DNA of 64,000 bases from contig CM035408.1 in the NCBI GenBank assembly GCA_020310875.1, positions 140,302,907-140,366,906 of the forward strand. The letters run 5' to 3'. Below are positions 32,840-45,324 of the stretch, piece after piece (the first letter of the stretch is position 1; every line of letters starts with the position of its first letter). A program made the position numbers and the translations under genes. The notes beneath the pieces are model-generated. The model was given only the letters and a program-made list of their open reading frames with translations. It was not told the origin of the DNA and searched no databases. This DNA comes from Ceratopteris richardii. Lineage: Eukaryota; Streptophyta; Polypodiopsida; Polypodiales; Pteridaceae.

Positions 32840-33890
32840 GTGTTGAGATCAGTGCCTATCAATGAAATGCCAAACAACATTGTTTGAGGCATATAGAGCA
32901 AGATCAGTGCCTATCAATGAAATGCCAAACAACCTAAGGCAATAGCAAAGCGGATGTAATCATGTTGCAAGCTCATCATCAAATAGTTTTCATAAGTTGA
33001 GGAGGATTGAGGTACATCAAAACGTCTCATAAAACATTGTTAATAGGAAACTTTGTAGGATGAATTATAGAAAACATAGAGGTTTATGAAGCATTAGAAG
33101 TTCAAAAATAGAAAATCGATGACACAAGTTTTCTCGAGACAAAGTAGATGGTACTTTAGGAAGATGCACATGGGTTTCATAGGTGAAAGTAATTTAAGAT
33201 CAGTAGATCTTCACACCAAAACTCAGATGAAACATATTTTCACGGACCTTGTAGTCTTGGAGCAAAAAGAAAAGTATCAATTATTCTAAATGATTTGAAA
33301 TCTGCATTTCTATATGAACATCTCAAGGAAGAGGTGTGGATATCTTAATCATTACCTTTGGAGGTATTGTATTCAAAAAACAAGATTTTTCAACAACAAA
33401 TATATTCGTATGGCCTCTAGAAAACTCCAAGGAATTAGTAAGAGTTTTATGATTCTTAAAAAATATTGGCTTGCCAAAATGTACCTTTCTCGCTAACTCG
33501 TGTGCTGTGAGAGACTATGATGAGTTCATTGTCTTCGTCTCATATGTCGATGACTAGATTATTATGTGATACATGCCACTCCTATCAAGCAGAGTTGAGC
33601 TGGATAAGCAATGATTTTTGAATGATGTATTTACGGATACTCCATTATTTCATTGGCAAATAGAGATGGATTTTTCTAGTCATTAAAATGAATGCTATGA
33701 AAAGTACTAAAAGTTTTTGGATGATGGGATATAAGATCATCATCATACATGGTAATCAAACTTGTATAATCTCTTGGAAGTACCTCGATCATCTTAGAAA
33801 ACTTAATTTGTATGCAAGAACTAGAACAGATATGTGTTGTGATTATTGGAGTGATAATAAGATTCTCTATTAGCTCTAAGACACATTAAG
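32840..33890 (+). mobile_element. Decayed Ty1/copia RT fragment (second family), copy 2
   Basis: Same order as 1,213-2,340: the doubled GATCAGTGCCTATCAATGAA, then RT traces (LKSAFLYEHLKEEV, FVSYVDD). Very old, many breaks. A segment near 33,135 present in copy 1 is missing here. Confidence 0.6.
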
Positions 33891-34099
33891 AAGACCTTAA
33901 ATTTTCATAATTTTGATTGTTGAATTTGTTGGAGGCATTGAAAATCAACTTATCCAAGAGGTTCTGCCTCCAAAGAAATATTTTTTGAATATTGCCTCTC
34001 ACTTGTTTCAAGTATCTTCTCTAGATAAGTAGGAAGAATCCTACAATGGATACTTCTTCCACTGAAACAAAACACCAACATGATAAACCTTTGTAAAGA

Positions 34100-34290
34100 G
34101 TTTCGATTTGGAAGAGCTCTTATGCTTTTAAGTTCACTTTCCTTTGAGAAATCTCTTATTGGGATTACCTTTCTAGATAAAATATTTTAACATTATTTCC
34201 AACATAGGAAGCTCCTTGTCTTTCAGGCACCAACATGATAGGAAATAAACTATTGAGGCGAGAAGGAAGGCATTGACCACCATCGCACCA
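34100..34290 (-). mobile_element. LINE RT linker fragment, second copy
   Basis: GGAMVVNAFLLASIVYFLSC and an adjacent KDKELPMLE stretch repeat part of 2,589-2,771. It is cut on its right by block X copy 4. Confidence 0.35.
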
Positions 34291-35060
34291 CCAGGCCCGT
34301 TACATATTTTGCAGGATGGCGGATTCAATGCCAGCAAAGCATATCCTTCCCTCTTCACCAAGAGGAATGAATATGAATTGTATTCGTGAGATCTATTGAA
34401 ATTTTAATAATGCAAGAGATTGTAACACTAAGACATTGAATATTTAACTAACCAAGAAGATAAAACATCAACGCTATGTAAAGTATTTCTAGATAGCCAT
34501 CAACACAGCCCACTATTTTAAATGTGAAAGAGCTTTGGTAAGCCCACACCTTCACTTGAAGAAACATAATAAAGGTAAGAACTCAGCTATCATACATATT
34601 CTTAATTGGATTGTACGAATCCATATCCATAGCTGGAACAATCACATAACTTAGTGTCATCTTTTAGATGAATGTATCCTGTAGCAACGAAAGTCATGTT
34701 ACCATACGTAGAGGTGAAAAATTACCAGGACAACATTTATTCATGGATCACCATGCGTGCCAAACAAGAGGAATAAATTAATACTCGAGGATAAAAAGAG
34801 AATGATAACACAACATTCTTTCGTTTCTCACGGTAGAGCTCATTATCAGGACGAATGGATAAGTGTTATGTAGCGCATGAAACAAGATGAAACGTAATGC
34901 TGCCATTAACCTACTTGGAAAAATCTTACAGGACGAATGGATAAGGGTTATGTAGCGCATGAAACAAGATGAAACGTAATGCTGCCATTAACTTACTTGG
35001 AAAAATCTTACAGTTTAAGTTCAAAAAGCTGAACCGTGAACAAGGGCAACAATATTTTGG
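34291..35060. repeat. Block X, copy 4, with local 80-bp duplication
   Basis: Same block as at 516-1,127. Inside it GGACGAATGGATAAGKGTTA through GAAAAATCTTACAG occurs twice in tandem (about 34,850-34,930 and 34,931-35,013). Confidence 0.65.
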
Positions 35061-35068
35061 AGTAAAGA

Positions 35069-35230
35069 AGCTTGGTTTAGTAGATGTGCTTTGTGTTCAT
35101 AGGCATATGGCCAGGGTTCAAGTCCCACCCAAGGTTGGATGCTTCAGAGTGTCTTAAGATCGGTGCCTTTAAATTACGAGGTCGGATGTGTGTGTCTTTT
35201 GCAATTCATTGTACTCTCAAAAAAAAAACA
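35069..35230 (+). repeat. tRNA-derived SINE-1, full copy
   Basis: CTTGGTTTAGTAGATGTGC head, GGTTCAAGTCCCACC B box and the TACTCTCAAAAAAAAAA tail; very similar to 7,408-7,565. Confidence 0.5.
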
Positions 35231-35281
35231 TAACTTGTCAGATATTAAGAAATGTGTATGAAGATGGAAAGCTTGAGCTTG

Positions 35282-35526
35282 TTTTTTTCTTTTTTAAATG
35301 GAGGTTGAGCCGAAGCTTACTTCCACAAGCTTTTAACTTTGAAAGTCAACTCTATAGGTGAATGGACAACGCGGAACCCCCTTTATCCCACAAAGCAGGG
35401 GCTAGGTAAAGTTACAACATTAAAACTCGCTCAATTGACCAAAATCATACTTCTTGAGCCTGGGGCTTAAACTCCGGACCTCCGCCTCAAGAGGCCAAAG
35501 TTTAACCAACTGCCCTACGGGACGTA
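35282..35526 (-). repeat. tRNA-derived SINE-2, second copy
   Basis: Same head as at 7,617-7,863 (GTAGGGCAGTTGGTTAAAC on the minus strand, then GAGGTCCGGAGTTTAAG), with the A-tail at the low-coordinate end. Confidence 0.55.
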
Positions 35527-36164
35527 CAAAGATTAAGGAAAGTTGATTGAACAATCACGTCAGATATTGAAAAGCGAGTCCGACTTGTATTAGTACCAAC
35601 TTCTGTGAATGGCTTTAAGTCGCACAATCTGTGACGATGCAGTTACAGAAATTAAGCTCTCAAGTTCCACCTATGCGGCTGAGTCTACTTCAAGGAAATC
35701 ATGTCATTCGGAAGGTTTCGGCGCACATTGCTCTCTCCCTCTCAGATGGGATGTAAACAAAGATGTCTGCATGCATACGGGACAACTTAAACAGCCCTAA
35801 CACATACGTTATTTCAGATAAATTACTCCAACACACAAAGAAAATAGAAAAACAATTTGCATAAAGCATTTTTATATTGTTAAGGATGCGCTTGCACAGA
35901 GCTTAATAAATATTGCAGGCTGGTATCAACGCCAATCCATATTGCTAGGCATGGAATACATCATAGACTTTAAACCAACTTTGTTCGACTGAATTATTTA
36001 TGTTTGGATATTAAAGTTTGAACAGCAAGACATAATAGACTTTAAACCATCTTTGATCGACTGAATTGACAGAGGAAAGTACAATCTAAAAGCTGTGTAT
36101 AGCATGTACATGTACTACAATTGACATTAGCACAAAGTCTATTGACTATAAGAGGAATAGATGA

Positions 36165-37917
36165 TTAGTTCTAATATGTAAAACTTTCTATTAAGCTGAT
36201 TTTAGCCAGAATAAAAATGACTCTAGATTTGCAATGTTGGTGCGAATGGGAGCTCGATTCCGATATCCATTCTGAGACCGACAGTGGGAAGGCACTTTCA
36301 AACACCGCAAACGATAGGACGCCATATCTTGGACGATGACTGAGGTCGACGCGGAGCAGCCCGAAAGACATTGTCTGAGAGAGGTTGTGAGGTAGTTCTG
36401 ATGCGAACATCTGAAGGAGCTGTCTGTTAATACGTCGAAGCTTCACCTCTGGTAACCATCGCCAGGGCAGTCGTCAAGAGGGACGCTTTACCCTAGGCGA
36501 CAGATTGAAGGCGAAGGAAGCCTCTTCTCTTTAACGGACCTATCGTTAGGCTCATCAATACTAGCCTTTGCGCTAACAAGCGAACCATTCGTCAGATTAT
36601 CAGTGCTGGTTTCCTTGTCGGAAGACGATGCAGGGAACACCTTGCGCCTTCCGGGAAATCGTGACAAATAAGAGACGTTGAAGACGTGATCGGGGTCCGA
36701 ACGTGGCACGATCGCTTTTTTTTTTTTTTTTTTTTTTGACAGAAGAAGAAAGATTAATATGGAAAAGGTAAAATACAAAGGGGTAAAGTGAAGATCACCC
36801 CCAGTAAAGATCAAGATACATCATTGCAGTCTGAAGGCCAGGTTACAGCAAGGCAGTAAGGAGGGTGCATATTTGACTTCTTTTCCTAGAATACATTTTA
36901 AGAAGGAGATTTTTCCATTTCCTGTAGTTATTCTTCCTTAGAACATCATGAGTGCTTGTGTCTCTGTGAGTAGCATCGGTCACAGAGGAGTTACATAAAT
37001 ACATAATTTTCTGGATGCCATTGTTGCAAAATAATTTGAAGTCTTTGGGTTTGTTGGAAAAGACCTTGGAGCATCTATTCTTCCATATCGACCACAAAAT
37101 GTGGTTCCTAATCAAGTGCCAAAGCAGCACATCCATCTTAAAACACACACCAAGGAGAATTTCTTTGTAGCCAAGCTGAGGGAGGCCGTTGCTCAAACAG
37201 TAAAGATTTATCGTTGCCCAAAATTTCTGGGCCTGAAGACAGTTAATAAACAAATGCGCCATATCTTCAAACTGGCCACAATGGGAACATTTACCAAATT
37301 CAATATTAATCTTGCTAGCTCTCTCCCCGGTCCAAAGTCCCTTGTGCAGAATGAGCCATTGAAGACAAGACTGCTTGACAGAAGGGGGAAACGCCCAAAT
37401 ACATAAGAATCTGAATTTCCACTGAGATGGGGACCATTGCACTTTCCAATACCTATTTAGCTTAGGAGTGATCTTGGAGATGGGAATAAAAGAGTTATTT
37501 TTGAAGTATCTGTACATGTCAGCTGCAACCGCACCAGTACTCAAAAATCTAGCAGAATAACACCCAGCCAGGATAACCAGCAACTCCTCCCTTTTGTTCT
37601 TCAAAACCTGTTTCCAAGCAATAGAAAGGCCGTCAGTAGCAAAAATGGAATCTTCAGAGATTACCTGATTCCCAATGAGAAAGTTCGTCCATTTGGAGAA
37701 GCTAGCTTTTCTACACTTGTTCATTCTAATGGATAGCTGGTAGTCGAGGGGGACCTCCTGGCACGATCGCTTTCTTGGATGGAGTGGCGGGCAAGAAAGC
37801 TCTGTAGTCCTTAAGGTTAAGTAGCGAATCTCTGTATTCGGGATGGGAGGTCGGACCTGTGACGTTCCATGGGAGGTTCTTCGCCCACGTCAACGCTCGT
37901 TTCAGTGCCGATGCCAT
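36165..37917 (-). pseudogene. Complex I small-subunit-like pseudogene, copy 3, split by a LINE
   Basis: Third copy of the sequence at 8,504-9,202 and 14,200-14,897, starting MASALKRALTWAKNLPWNV at 37,917. It is interrupted between SKKAIVP and the DHVFNVSYLSR stretch by a 1.04 kb LINE. It differs from the other two at many single positions, so it separated before the tandem duplication. Confidence 0.4.
36718..37759 (-). mobile_element. 5'-truncated L1-type LINE with open ORF2 C-terminus
   Basis: A poly(A) tail (T-run from 36,716 on the plus strand) and a ~13-bp duplication GGCACGATCGCTT (36,705-36,717 and 37,760-37,772) prove target-primed insertion. The minus strand is open for 293 residues (36,843-37,724) and carries the reverse-transcriptase-associated zinc finger of L1-type ORF2: WAFPPSVKQSCLQWLILHKG, then CSHCGQFEDMAHLFINCLQA, then HILWSIWKNRC. 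Only the C-terminal end of ORF2 is present, as is usual for 5'-truncated insertions. The open frame suggests it is fairly young. Confidence 0.9.
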
Positions 37918-37999
37918 CACCCTCTGCTCTTTCCGTCTCTCTCAGCTGCGTAAGCATTAAATAGCGTGCACTTTTCGGTTTAAAAAGCATTCCTTGCAT

Positions 38000-38235
38000 G
38001 AAAAGCAACGAAAAAAACGCAAAAGCGTAAAAATCGATCTGAAAAAAGAGGGACCTGCCCGTTGCTGCTTTTGCTATCCATGTACATGGATAGGCATGCA
38101 TCAGAGTCCTGACTTACATAGCGTGTGCTTTTGCGTTTGAAAAGCAACGAAAAAGCCACACAGCATGAAAATCGACCTGACAAAAAAAGGGACCTGCCCG
38201 TGGCTGCTTTTGCTATCTATGTACATAGGTAGAGA
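38000..38235 (+). repeat. Two-copy tandem repeat (~120 bp), copy 3
   Basis: Counterpart of 9,835-10,055 on the 5' side of the third pseudogene copy. Confidence 0.65.
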
Positions 38236-38344
38236 CAAAATAAAGGAACAAAGAATTACCAACTTGGATGAAAAGCAATTAAATTAGTTGAAATGGACGG
38301 CGCTAAGGCCCAATGAAGCAATAGCTTTTCTTTGGACAGAGCCA

Positions 38345-39240
38345 AAAGCCAAAGACGAAAACACGAGGCCAAAGACTATGAATTGGTTTCGCCCGAAGGA
38401 ATGTAGCTTATCATATATCCTCGATTGTTCTTTACTTCTTACTTTGGAGGATGTTGTAAAGCTCTAATCACATGGTACATATCCTCTAATGTGATGTATT
38501 TCATTACATTGAAAAATATTGTTATCAATCCTTGAGAAGATGCATTTTTTTCGTTTGACTGATAACAATTCAAAAAGATGGTGCAAAGATTTTGAATAGA
38601 TAAAGAAATACTTTAGGAAACAAAGTGTGGTGGGACTTGTTTGACTTTGGCACCCTCACGATTTTAGAACAGAAAGGTAGTACTAGGGTTTGGAATACGC
38701 GATTTTGTGTCACCATGAATTAGATGTACTTGCCATGTGTAAGAAAAAGTGATGCCACCAGCTTGTATTGCATTTTCAACGTTCAAGGAATCATATAAGC
38801 TTTGAATGGTGAGAAAGAAACCAAGAAATTCATAATCATGAGACACTAATAGTCAATGTCAAAGAATTCTATAGTCAATGTCAAAGAATTCTAGAGTTGG
38901 TATAGAGTGATCTTTGTGATAAAATATGTAGCCCGGCTTTGAGAGTCTATATTTACTTCTTCTTATTAGTTGAAATTCCTAGTAAAAATGTGTGTGTTTT
39001 CTTTCAAATAACTTTGATGTTTTTTTTTTAAATTAAGAATGATATTTCTCATCAATAGGAGTCGCATCAAAATGCAGGTCATCTCTGCACACACATCTAC
39101 CACAAAGTGATATTGTTTGCGGACACCATAAAATAGTAATTGAAATACCCCATTGCCTATTATGCGCACGTACTTGACTCAGTGAGAACTAGATTACAAG
39201 AAAAAGATTCGAAAATGTTTGTACACTGAAGTTTTTTAAG
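38345..39240. other. No recognisable feature
   Basis: About 900 bp of AT-rich sequence with one short repeat (ATAGTCAATGTCAAAGAATTCT, twice near 38,850-38,892). No gene or mobile-element signature seen. Confidence 0.3.
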
Positions 39241-39244
39241 GCAT

Positions 39245-40280
39245 ATAGCATTTAGGATCTAGAGGAGAACAAGATCAATGCCTATCAATGAAGTGCCTAA
39301 CGAGAGGTACTAGCAAAGCGGATGTAATCACGTTGCAAGCTCATCAACAAATAGTTTTCATAAGTTGAGGAGGATTGAGGTTCATCAAAACGCCTCATAA
39401 AACACTGCTAATAGGAAACTTTGTAGGATCAATAATAGAAAACATAGAGGTTTATGAAGCATTAGGAGTTCAAATATGGAAAATCGATGACACAAGTTTT
39501 GACTATGATAGCAATGTTAGAAAGGACACTTTATAAGTAGTCGATTCACCATGAATAAAACGCTTATTTAGTACTCAACGGATCCAGGAAGCTAACTACA
39601 AAATAAATAGTACTTTGGGAAAGTGCAACGTAAAATTTGGCGCACATGGGTTTCATAGGTGGAATTATTTTATGATCCGTACATATTCACACCAAAGACT
39701 CAAATGAAACTTATTTCCATGGGCAAAAAGAAAAGTATCAGTTACTCTAAATGATTTGAAATCTGCATTTCTGTATGAACATCTCAAGGAAAAGGTGTGT
39801 AAATCTGAACCATAACCTTTGGAACTATTGCGTTCAAAAACCAAGATTTTTTGACACCAAATATATTCGTATTTCCTCCAAAATACTCCAAGGGATTAGG
39901 AAGAGTTGTATGATTCTTCAAAAATTTAGGCTTCCCAAAATGTACCTTTTATGCTAACTCGTGTGTTGTGAGAAACTATGATGAGTTCATTGTCTTCGCC
40001 TCATATGTTGATGACCACATTATTATGAGGTACATGTGACGCCAATCAAGAAAAAATGAGCTAGATCAAGCAATGACTTTTGAATGATATATCTACGGCT
40101 ACTCCATTATTTACATGTAAAATATAGAGGGGATTTTTCAAATCATGAAAATTAATGCTATGAAAAGTATTAAAAGCGTCTGGATGATGGGCTACACAAT
40201 CATCATCATACCTATGGAGATAAACCTTAATCACGTAATACATGGTGATAAAACTTGTATAATCTCTTGGAAGTGGCTCT
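39245..40280 (+). mobile_element. Decayed Ty1/copia RT fragment (second family), copy 3
   Basis: Same order of landmarks as 1,213-2,340 (CCTATCAATGAAGTGCC, then a DLKSAFLYEHL-like stretch near 39,750, then ASYVDD near 40,000). The oldest-looking of the three copies. Confidence 0.55.
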
Positions 40281-40299
40281 CACTTGGTTCAAGTATTTT

Positions 40300-42660
40300 T
40301 TCTAGATAAGAACTCATTCATGAGACCATCCTATTCTCACATTTTACCCTAGGGAAGAGAATCGATCACTTAGAAAATCTCTATATTGGTGATAGGAAAA
40401 TCAAGGATAGAAGGCATATTTGTGGAATGCTATTGGTTCTAATTCTAGAGATGGTAGCCATATAATCCACCTATGAGGAGAAAAAGGTGATGAAACATCT
40501 AGAGCTGAGTGACGTGGCCGACAATACTTGCACTATATGGGATTGATTCCTTTGAGAGTTTGTTCTTAAAGAGTGTGCATATTTCTCTACTCGACTTGTC
40601 TGCTCTCCTTGCCTAACAATCTTTAAAGCAAATCTAAAGATTCTTTCTTCAAATTTTATCTTCATATTTGAGAATGATTTGGATCTTTGGAGCCCTAAGT
40701 TGGGGTTAGACGTTTTGCAACAACCACATGTAAATTATTTGTTAATGTAAGAACTCGAAAATTTAGACAATTCTGTTCTTCCTGAAATTTGCGCATCTTT
40801 CTAAAAAATTGAATTCTCCATGAACATCACTACTTATGCTCAAGGTTTCGTATAGCTTTCCATGAATAATTTGTTGCTCTTCTTCACTTTCCTCTGATTC
40901 GGTCTCTAAAGATAAAAGTTCTTTTACCATGGCCTTCAGTTAATCTTCAAAGATGTCTCCTCTTCCAGCTAGGATATCTTCTAACTCTTGGACTAGAGTT
41001 TTACCTTGTTCATTTTCTACCTAGAGATTCTGAATAGTTTTCTCCTTCTATTTGGAGCTTTCGTCCTCTTTCTTGATCTATAATGAACATAGTTCCAACA
41101 TTTTGTCAACGTTTGCTAAATAATTTATGGAGATTGTAAAGTCCTTCATATACCAAGGATATGTATTAGAATTCTAGGATAGTGCAAGAATTTACACCCT
41201 ACCATGTGCATTACTCCATGGATCCTTTACCTGCTCATTAAACGGAGGGAATCTAGTACACCCCTTCTCTTAATGATCGAATATGCTTCTAGTTTTCATG
41301 ATCCTATGCTTCTCATTGCAATCTTTCTTTTTTATTCCATTCTTCTCTCTCTTTCTTCTTTCATGTGGAATTCTTCCTCCGTCATCTTTTCTTTTTCTTC
41401 TTCAAACCTATCTGCTTCCTCCTAGCGTTGTTTCTCCTCTTTGACAAGTCTTGTTCTCTGATCCACCTTCTTCCTTGTTCGTTCCTAAGCTCAGTGAAGA
41501 GCTTCCATTACTATATCCTGCTTTTAGTGCTTCTTGTATCTCTCTACTTAATCATCTATATCTATACCATTTGGTTGACTAGATTGCCTTAACACTTCTT
41601 GATCCAAAATTTTGTCAAAACGTTGGTCCACTTGTCATGTGTTAGAGAGACCTAATAGAGTTAATAAATTGATTATTACATCTATCTTTGTATCTGATGT
41701 CTTTAGCATCTTCAAAGCTCAAAATGTTATCTTAATATCTTTCCTAAGTTTTTGAAACAAGAGTTCACACAATTCACCTACCCACTAATTTCTATAGATT
41801 CCACAAGTAGATAGTATAGAGTGTGTGAAATTCCATAATGCTTGCTTTGGTAGATTAACTACAAGCATGGAAAATTGCAACCCCATCTATCGTGGTGAGA
41901 TTTTAAGGAGTGGTGCATACTTGTATTTGACAGAAAAAGGTTTGTTGAAGGTCCTTTCCATCTCTCCTAATGGGCATAAATTTATTGGGCAGTAAGTCCC
42001 TCATTACTAATTTCCACTTGTTGACCTACATATAATGGATTTATAAAGGCTAGTTTCCTTAGAGATTAGTAATTGGAATACATGGATATTGTGACCTTAG
42101 TACTTAAACTATTCATGCATTCCCAATAGGAAAGTGATCAATTTCAGGTGTATTGGAATGTTATGCCAATCATTCATGGAATTTTCTAGCAAACTCTTTC
42201 TAGGGAACCACTCAATGTGAGTTCATGGCAAACTTTTTGGCATACGCACTTTGTGCATATCTGATAGTCGCATAGAATTTGGCTCATGTTGCATCCTCGT
42301 CATGAATCATTGCACTTATATTTACCTTCAATGCAAAGAGTGGGTCTGATGAATAGGAAATTATATGGATAAATAGAATCTTTATTTTCTTCTCCTTCAT
42401 GGATAGACTATACATGAACATCACCATCAACTCTAAGTCAGCATTCATAGTTAGACACTTGATTGGACAATACACAAAATGATACAGAAGATTGCATCAG
42501 AGGTAGAATAATTCATTAATCTTTAGAAATCATATTATTTCTTTTGTATTACATCATACCTTTCAATTTCATATAGCTTGGCCTCGCGAAAATAGGAACA
42601 CCATGTCAATACAAGGGAGTGTTTCTAGTCTAACCATGAATAAGAACACTTCATCTTTCA
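40300..42660. repeat. Dispersed ~2 kb repeat of unknown nature, copy 1
   Basis: Shares long stretches with 46,140-46,430 and 47,040-49,260 in the same order: a GACTTGTCTGCT..CCCTACC segment, CAAATAATTTGTTGCTCTTCTTCA, then CTACCATGTGCATTACTCCATGG, then CTTTCTATCTC..CCTTAATAC. On the minus strand there are Lys/Glu-rich coiled-coil-like translations, but no frame is conserved between copies. I cannot name the source. Confidence 0.5.
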
Positions 42661-42779
42661 CAAAACAAAACTACTTACCAAACATTGATCATCACTTAGT
42701 TTACAAGAACATTAATAAAATTTGGGAATACTACAAAAATGAATGGTCGCATTGGAGGCCTCCTAAGAAACAATTGACT

Positions 42780-43180
42780 CTATGCAATAGATTGAAGGTA
42801 AAGGAAACCTCTTCTCCTTCATGCATATGTGATTTGGCTCATCAATACTAGGCTTCCTACTAGAAAGAGAATCATTCCTTAGATTAATATTGTTGGTTTC
42901 CTTGCTAGAAGATGATACAAGAAAAATCTTGAACATTCCAATACATCATGAGAAATAAGTGATGTTGAAGTTGTGGTTGGGGCTCAAATATGGCACAATC
43001 ACTCTCTTGGATGGAGTGTTAGGTGAAAAACGTTGTAGTCCATAGCGTAAGGAAGAAAATGTCTATATTTGGAATGGGAGGTCATATTTATGACATTCCT
43101 TGGGAGGTTCTTCACCCGCTTCAATGCTTGTCTTAGTGATGGGAGAATGAATCAATTTCCCTAGGTAATCTTGAAGCATA
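42780..43180 (-). pseudogene. Eroded piece of the complex I-like pseudogene family
   Basis: Aligns by eye with 8,860-9,225: GGAAACCTCTTCTCC, then GTTGGTTTCCTTGCTAGAAG, then GGGAGGTTCTTCACCCGCTT. Heavily mutated, with C-to-T-type changes prominent compared with the three fresh copies. Confidence 0.4.
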
Positions 43181-43210
43181 GCGGGCTTTGCATGGACACT
43201 AAAAAAAACC

Positions 43211-43312
43211 TATGTTCACTCGAATTCTTTTTTCTCTAAACTCTTGAGGATTGAACCCGAGAGCTTCTGCATACATAGACTACGATAATGCAAGCTATCT
43301 CACTCAAAATTT
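43211..43312 (-). repeat. Possible SINE-like tRNA-derived head
   Basis: Minus strand AGATAGCTTGCATTATCGTA followed by CTCTCGGGTTCAATCC (B-box-like) and a short A-rich tail ending in TTCGAGTGAACATAGG. A related B-box and tail (CTCTCGGGTTTAATCC, TTTGAGTGAACAAAGG) occur on the plus strand at about 44,688-44,735, and the tail alone near 51,865. Confidence 0.3.
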
Positions 43313-43439
43313 TCACTCCTACTGTTAGAAACAATGCCTCAAGTCTAGTGAGTTATAGCCTTCACTATGCACACCCACAAACTTCTTAGTCATTGAAGTC
43401 ATATCTTAGATCAATGGTATTTGGCTTATGTAGAGAAAG

Positions 43440-44100
43440 TATGTCTTGGATGTATTGAAGACGTATTCACTAACAAGATGCAAACCATTGAGCAATCCAA
43501 TGGATGTAAAATTGACTTCAATCGAAGGTAATGAATTTCAAGGACTACTTTTGTATAGGTCTATAGTGGGCTCATTGAATTATGCCACCATCATAGGGCA
43601 TGTCTTAGCATATACAGGTGGTGCACTATCTCAAATCACCCACACACCTAGTGTTCCAAATCTATTTGAAGCAAATAGTGTATTAAGATAGCTTAGGGTA
43701 CATTGAATAAAGGCCATTTCTATCCTTTGAAGATGATTTGGAGGTGAAAGAATATACATATGCTGATTGGGCTTGATCCAAAGAGGATAGGACGATTATA
43801 AGTGGATATGCAGTGAGGCTTGGAAAGAAATTTATCTCTTGTATGGCAAAGAAGCAACCTAGAATGGCCCTATCTTCCACACACGATGAATAGAGAGCTT
43901 TAACCCAGCAAGTTATATGTGAGCTTATGTGACATAAGAAGCTCATGATTGAACTAAATTTGCAAGTCAATGAATTTCCAATCATGTATGATAACTTGAG
44001 TAGTGTGTACCCAACTACCAACCCTATGTTCCATTGGATAACTACCACTAGGAGCAAAGAAAAGCAAGATATCAACCACAAAGACTCAATTTTTTTCAAA
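43440..44100 (+). mobile_element. Ty1/copia fossil, RNase H region
   Basis: Plus-strand traces of the C-terminal end of copia pol: a SLNYATI segment after the RT, TISGYAVRLGKKFISCMAKK and ALSSTHDE-like RNase H motifs. No LTR follows. Old and broken at several places. Confidence 0.6.
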
Positions 44101-44769
44101 TTTAAATTTAAAAAGCCCCCTCACACCATTTATAAGACAGCTATTGTGCATAAATGTGATAAAGCGTATAATTTAGGAAAATTGATCCCTAACATCTACA
44201 AATCTTTTTAAAACTATATCTATACACACTGTACTTCAAATTGAAGATCCCACGTGTGTGTAAGATTTGTTATACTTTAAATAAGCAATTACACCGCTTG
44301 CTTACCAAGCCCCATTTTTGCTTGAGTGATTTTACTAGAATTTGTGTAGCCCTAGCTAGCTCACAGATTTCTATTTACATGAGCTAGATAGCTCTAAGTG
44401 TTGAGCAAACTTTCCTTTATCAAATTGTACTCATTTTTTGTAATCTTTGGTTTCTTACAAAGTTACTCTTGTATACTAACATTGTCTTGAAGCTCATATC
44501 CCAAGTCTACATATTTGCACAAAAGGAACTCCAGAAGTGAATAGTGATTTGTATGTGCATGCCTAGTAAAAGCAATAACTTGTTTGTCTTAATGGAATTA
44601 GTTCTCGGAGTAGGAGTGAGCATTTTTTATGACGAAGTTGCATTAGGAAGGTCATTGAGTGTAGTTTATGTGTGTAAATGCTCTCGGGTTTAATCCTTAA
44701 GAGTTCAAAGTACAATTCATTTGAGTGAACAAAGGTTCATAGAGTGCTTCAAGGCTCCATAGGGAACTC
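44101..44769. other. No recognisable feature
   Basis: AT-rich sequence between two copia remnants. Apart from the B-box-like motif near 44,690 nothing is recognised. Confidence 0.3.
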
Positions 44770-45200
44770 ACTTGAGAATTGTAGTCATGGAAATTGTAGT
44801 TGTTTTTCAAAACGTATCATGTATTCTAAATGGATGTGAAATGTACATTTCTATATGATGTTAATTTTCATACTCTTACAAACTAAGATAATAAGCTCAT
44901 TGTCTACGTATCATATGTTGATGGCAAAAATATTATGAGGGATCATTCAATGTACAATAAGGAAACTTGAGCGAGAATAAGAAAGGATTCTTTAATTATA
45001 TATCTACGGCTAATATATTATTTCCTTGGAATTTAAGTCTAGGAATATTGAGATGGGGTTTTATTTGTGCTATGCAATTGAATTAGATCTTTTTGGATGA
45101 TGGAATGGCTATACACTTTAATCTCTTAATCCATAAATATTACACGATAAACCTTAATCCCTTAATATATGTTGATTAAGCTTGAATAATCTCTAGGAAG
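44770..45200 (+). mobile_element. Very decayed Ty1/copia remnant
   Basis: Traces matching the second copia family: ATGTACATTTCTATATGATG, then GCTCATTGTCTACGTATCAT followed by a YVDG-like box near 44,920. Too eroded to place boundaries. Confidence 0.3.
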
Positions 45201-45324
45201 TACATGAATCATGTTAGAAATATTTTTTTTTGTGGAGAAGCTAGATTTGATATTTGTTATGATATTAGATCAGCTATTTACTAGACCAGGTGTTCTCTAC
45301 CAAAGGAGATGAAAGCCAATGGAA

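Noticed and set aside
41204-41592. Phe/Leu/Ser-rich open frames and their counterpart at 47,900-48,313
   Set aside because: Frame is not conserved between the two repeat copies; composition reflects a CTT-rich strand.
43211-43312. Functional tRNA gene on the minus strand
   Set aside because: B-box-like motif only; D and acceptor arms do not pair; better explained as a SINE-like remnant.
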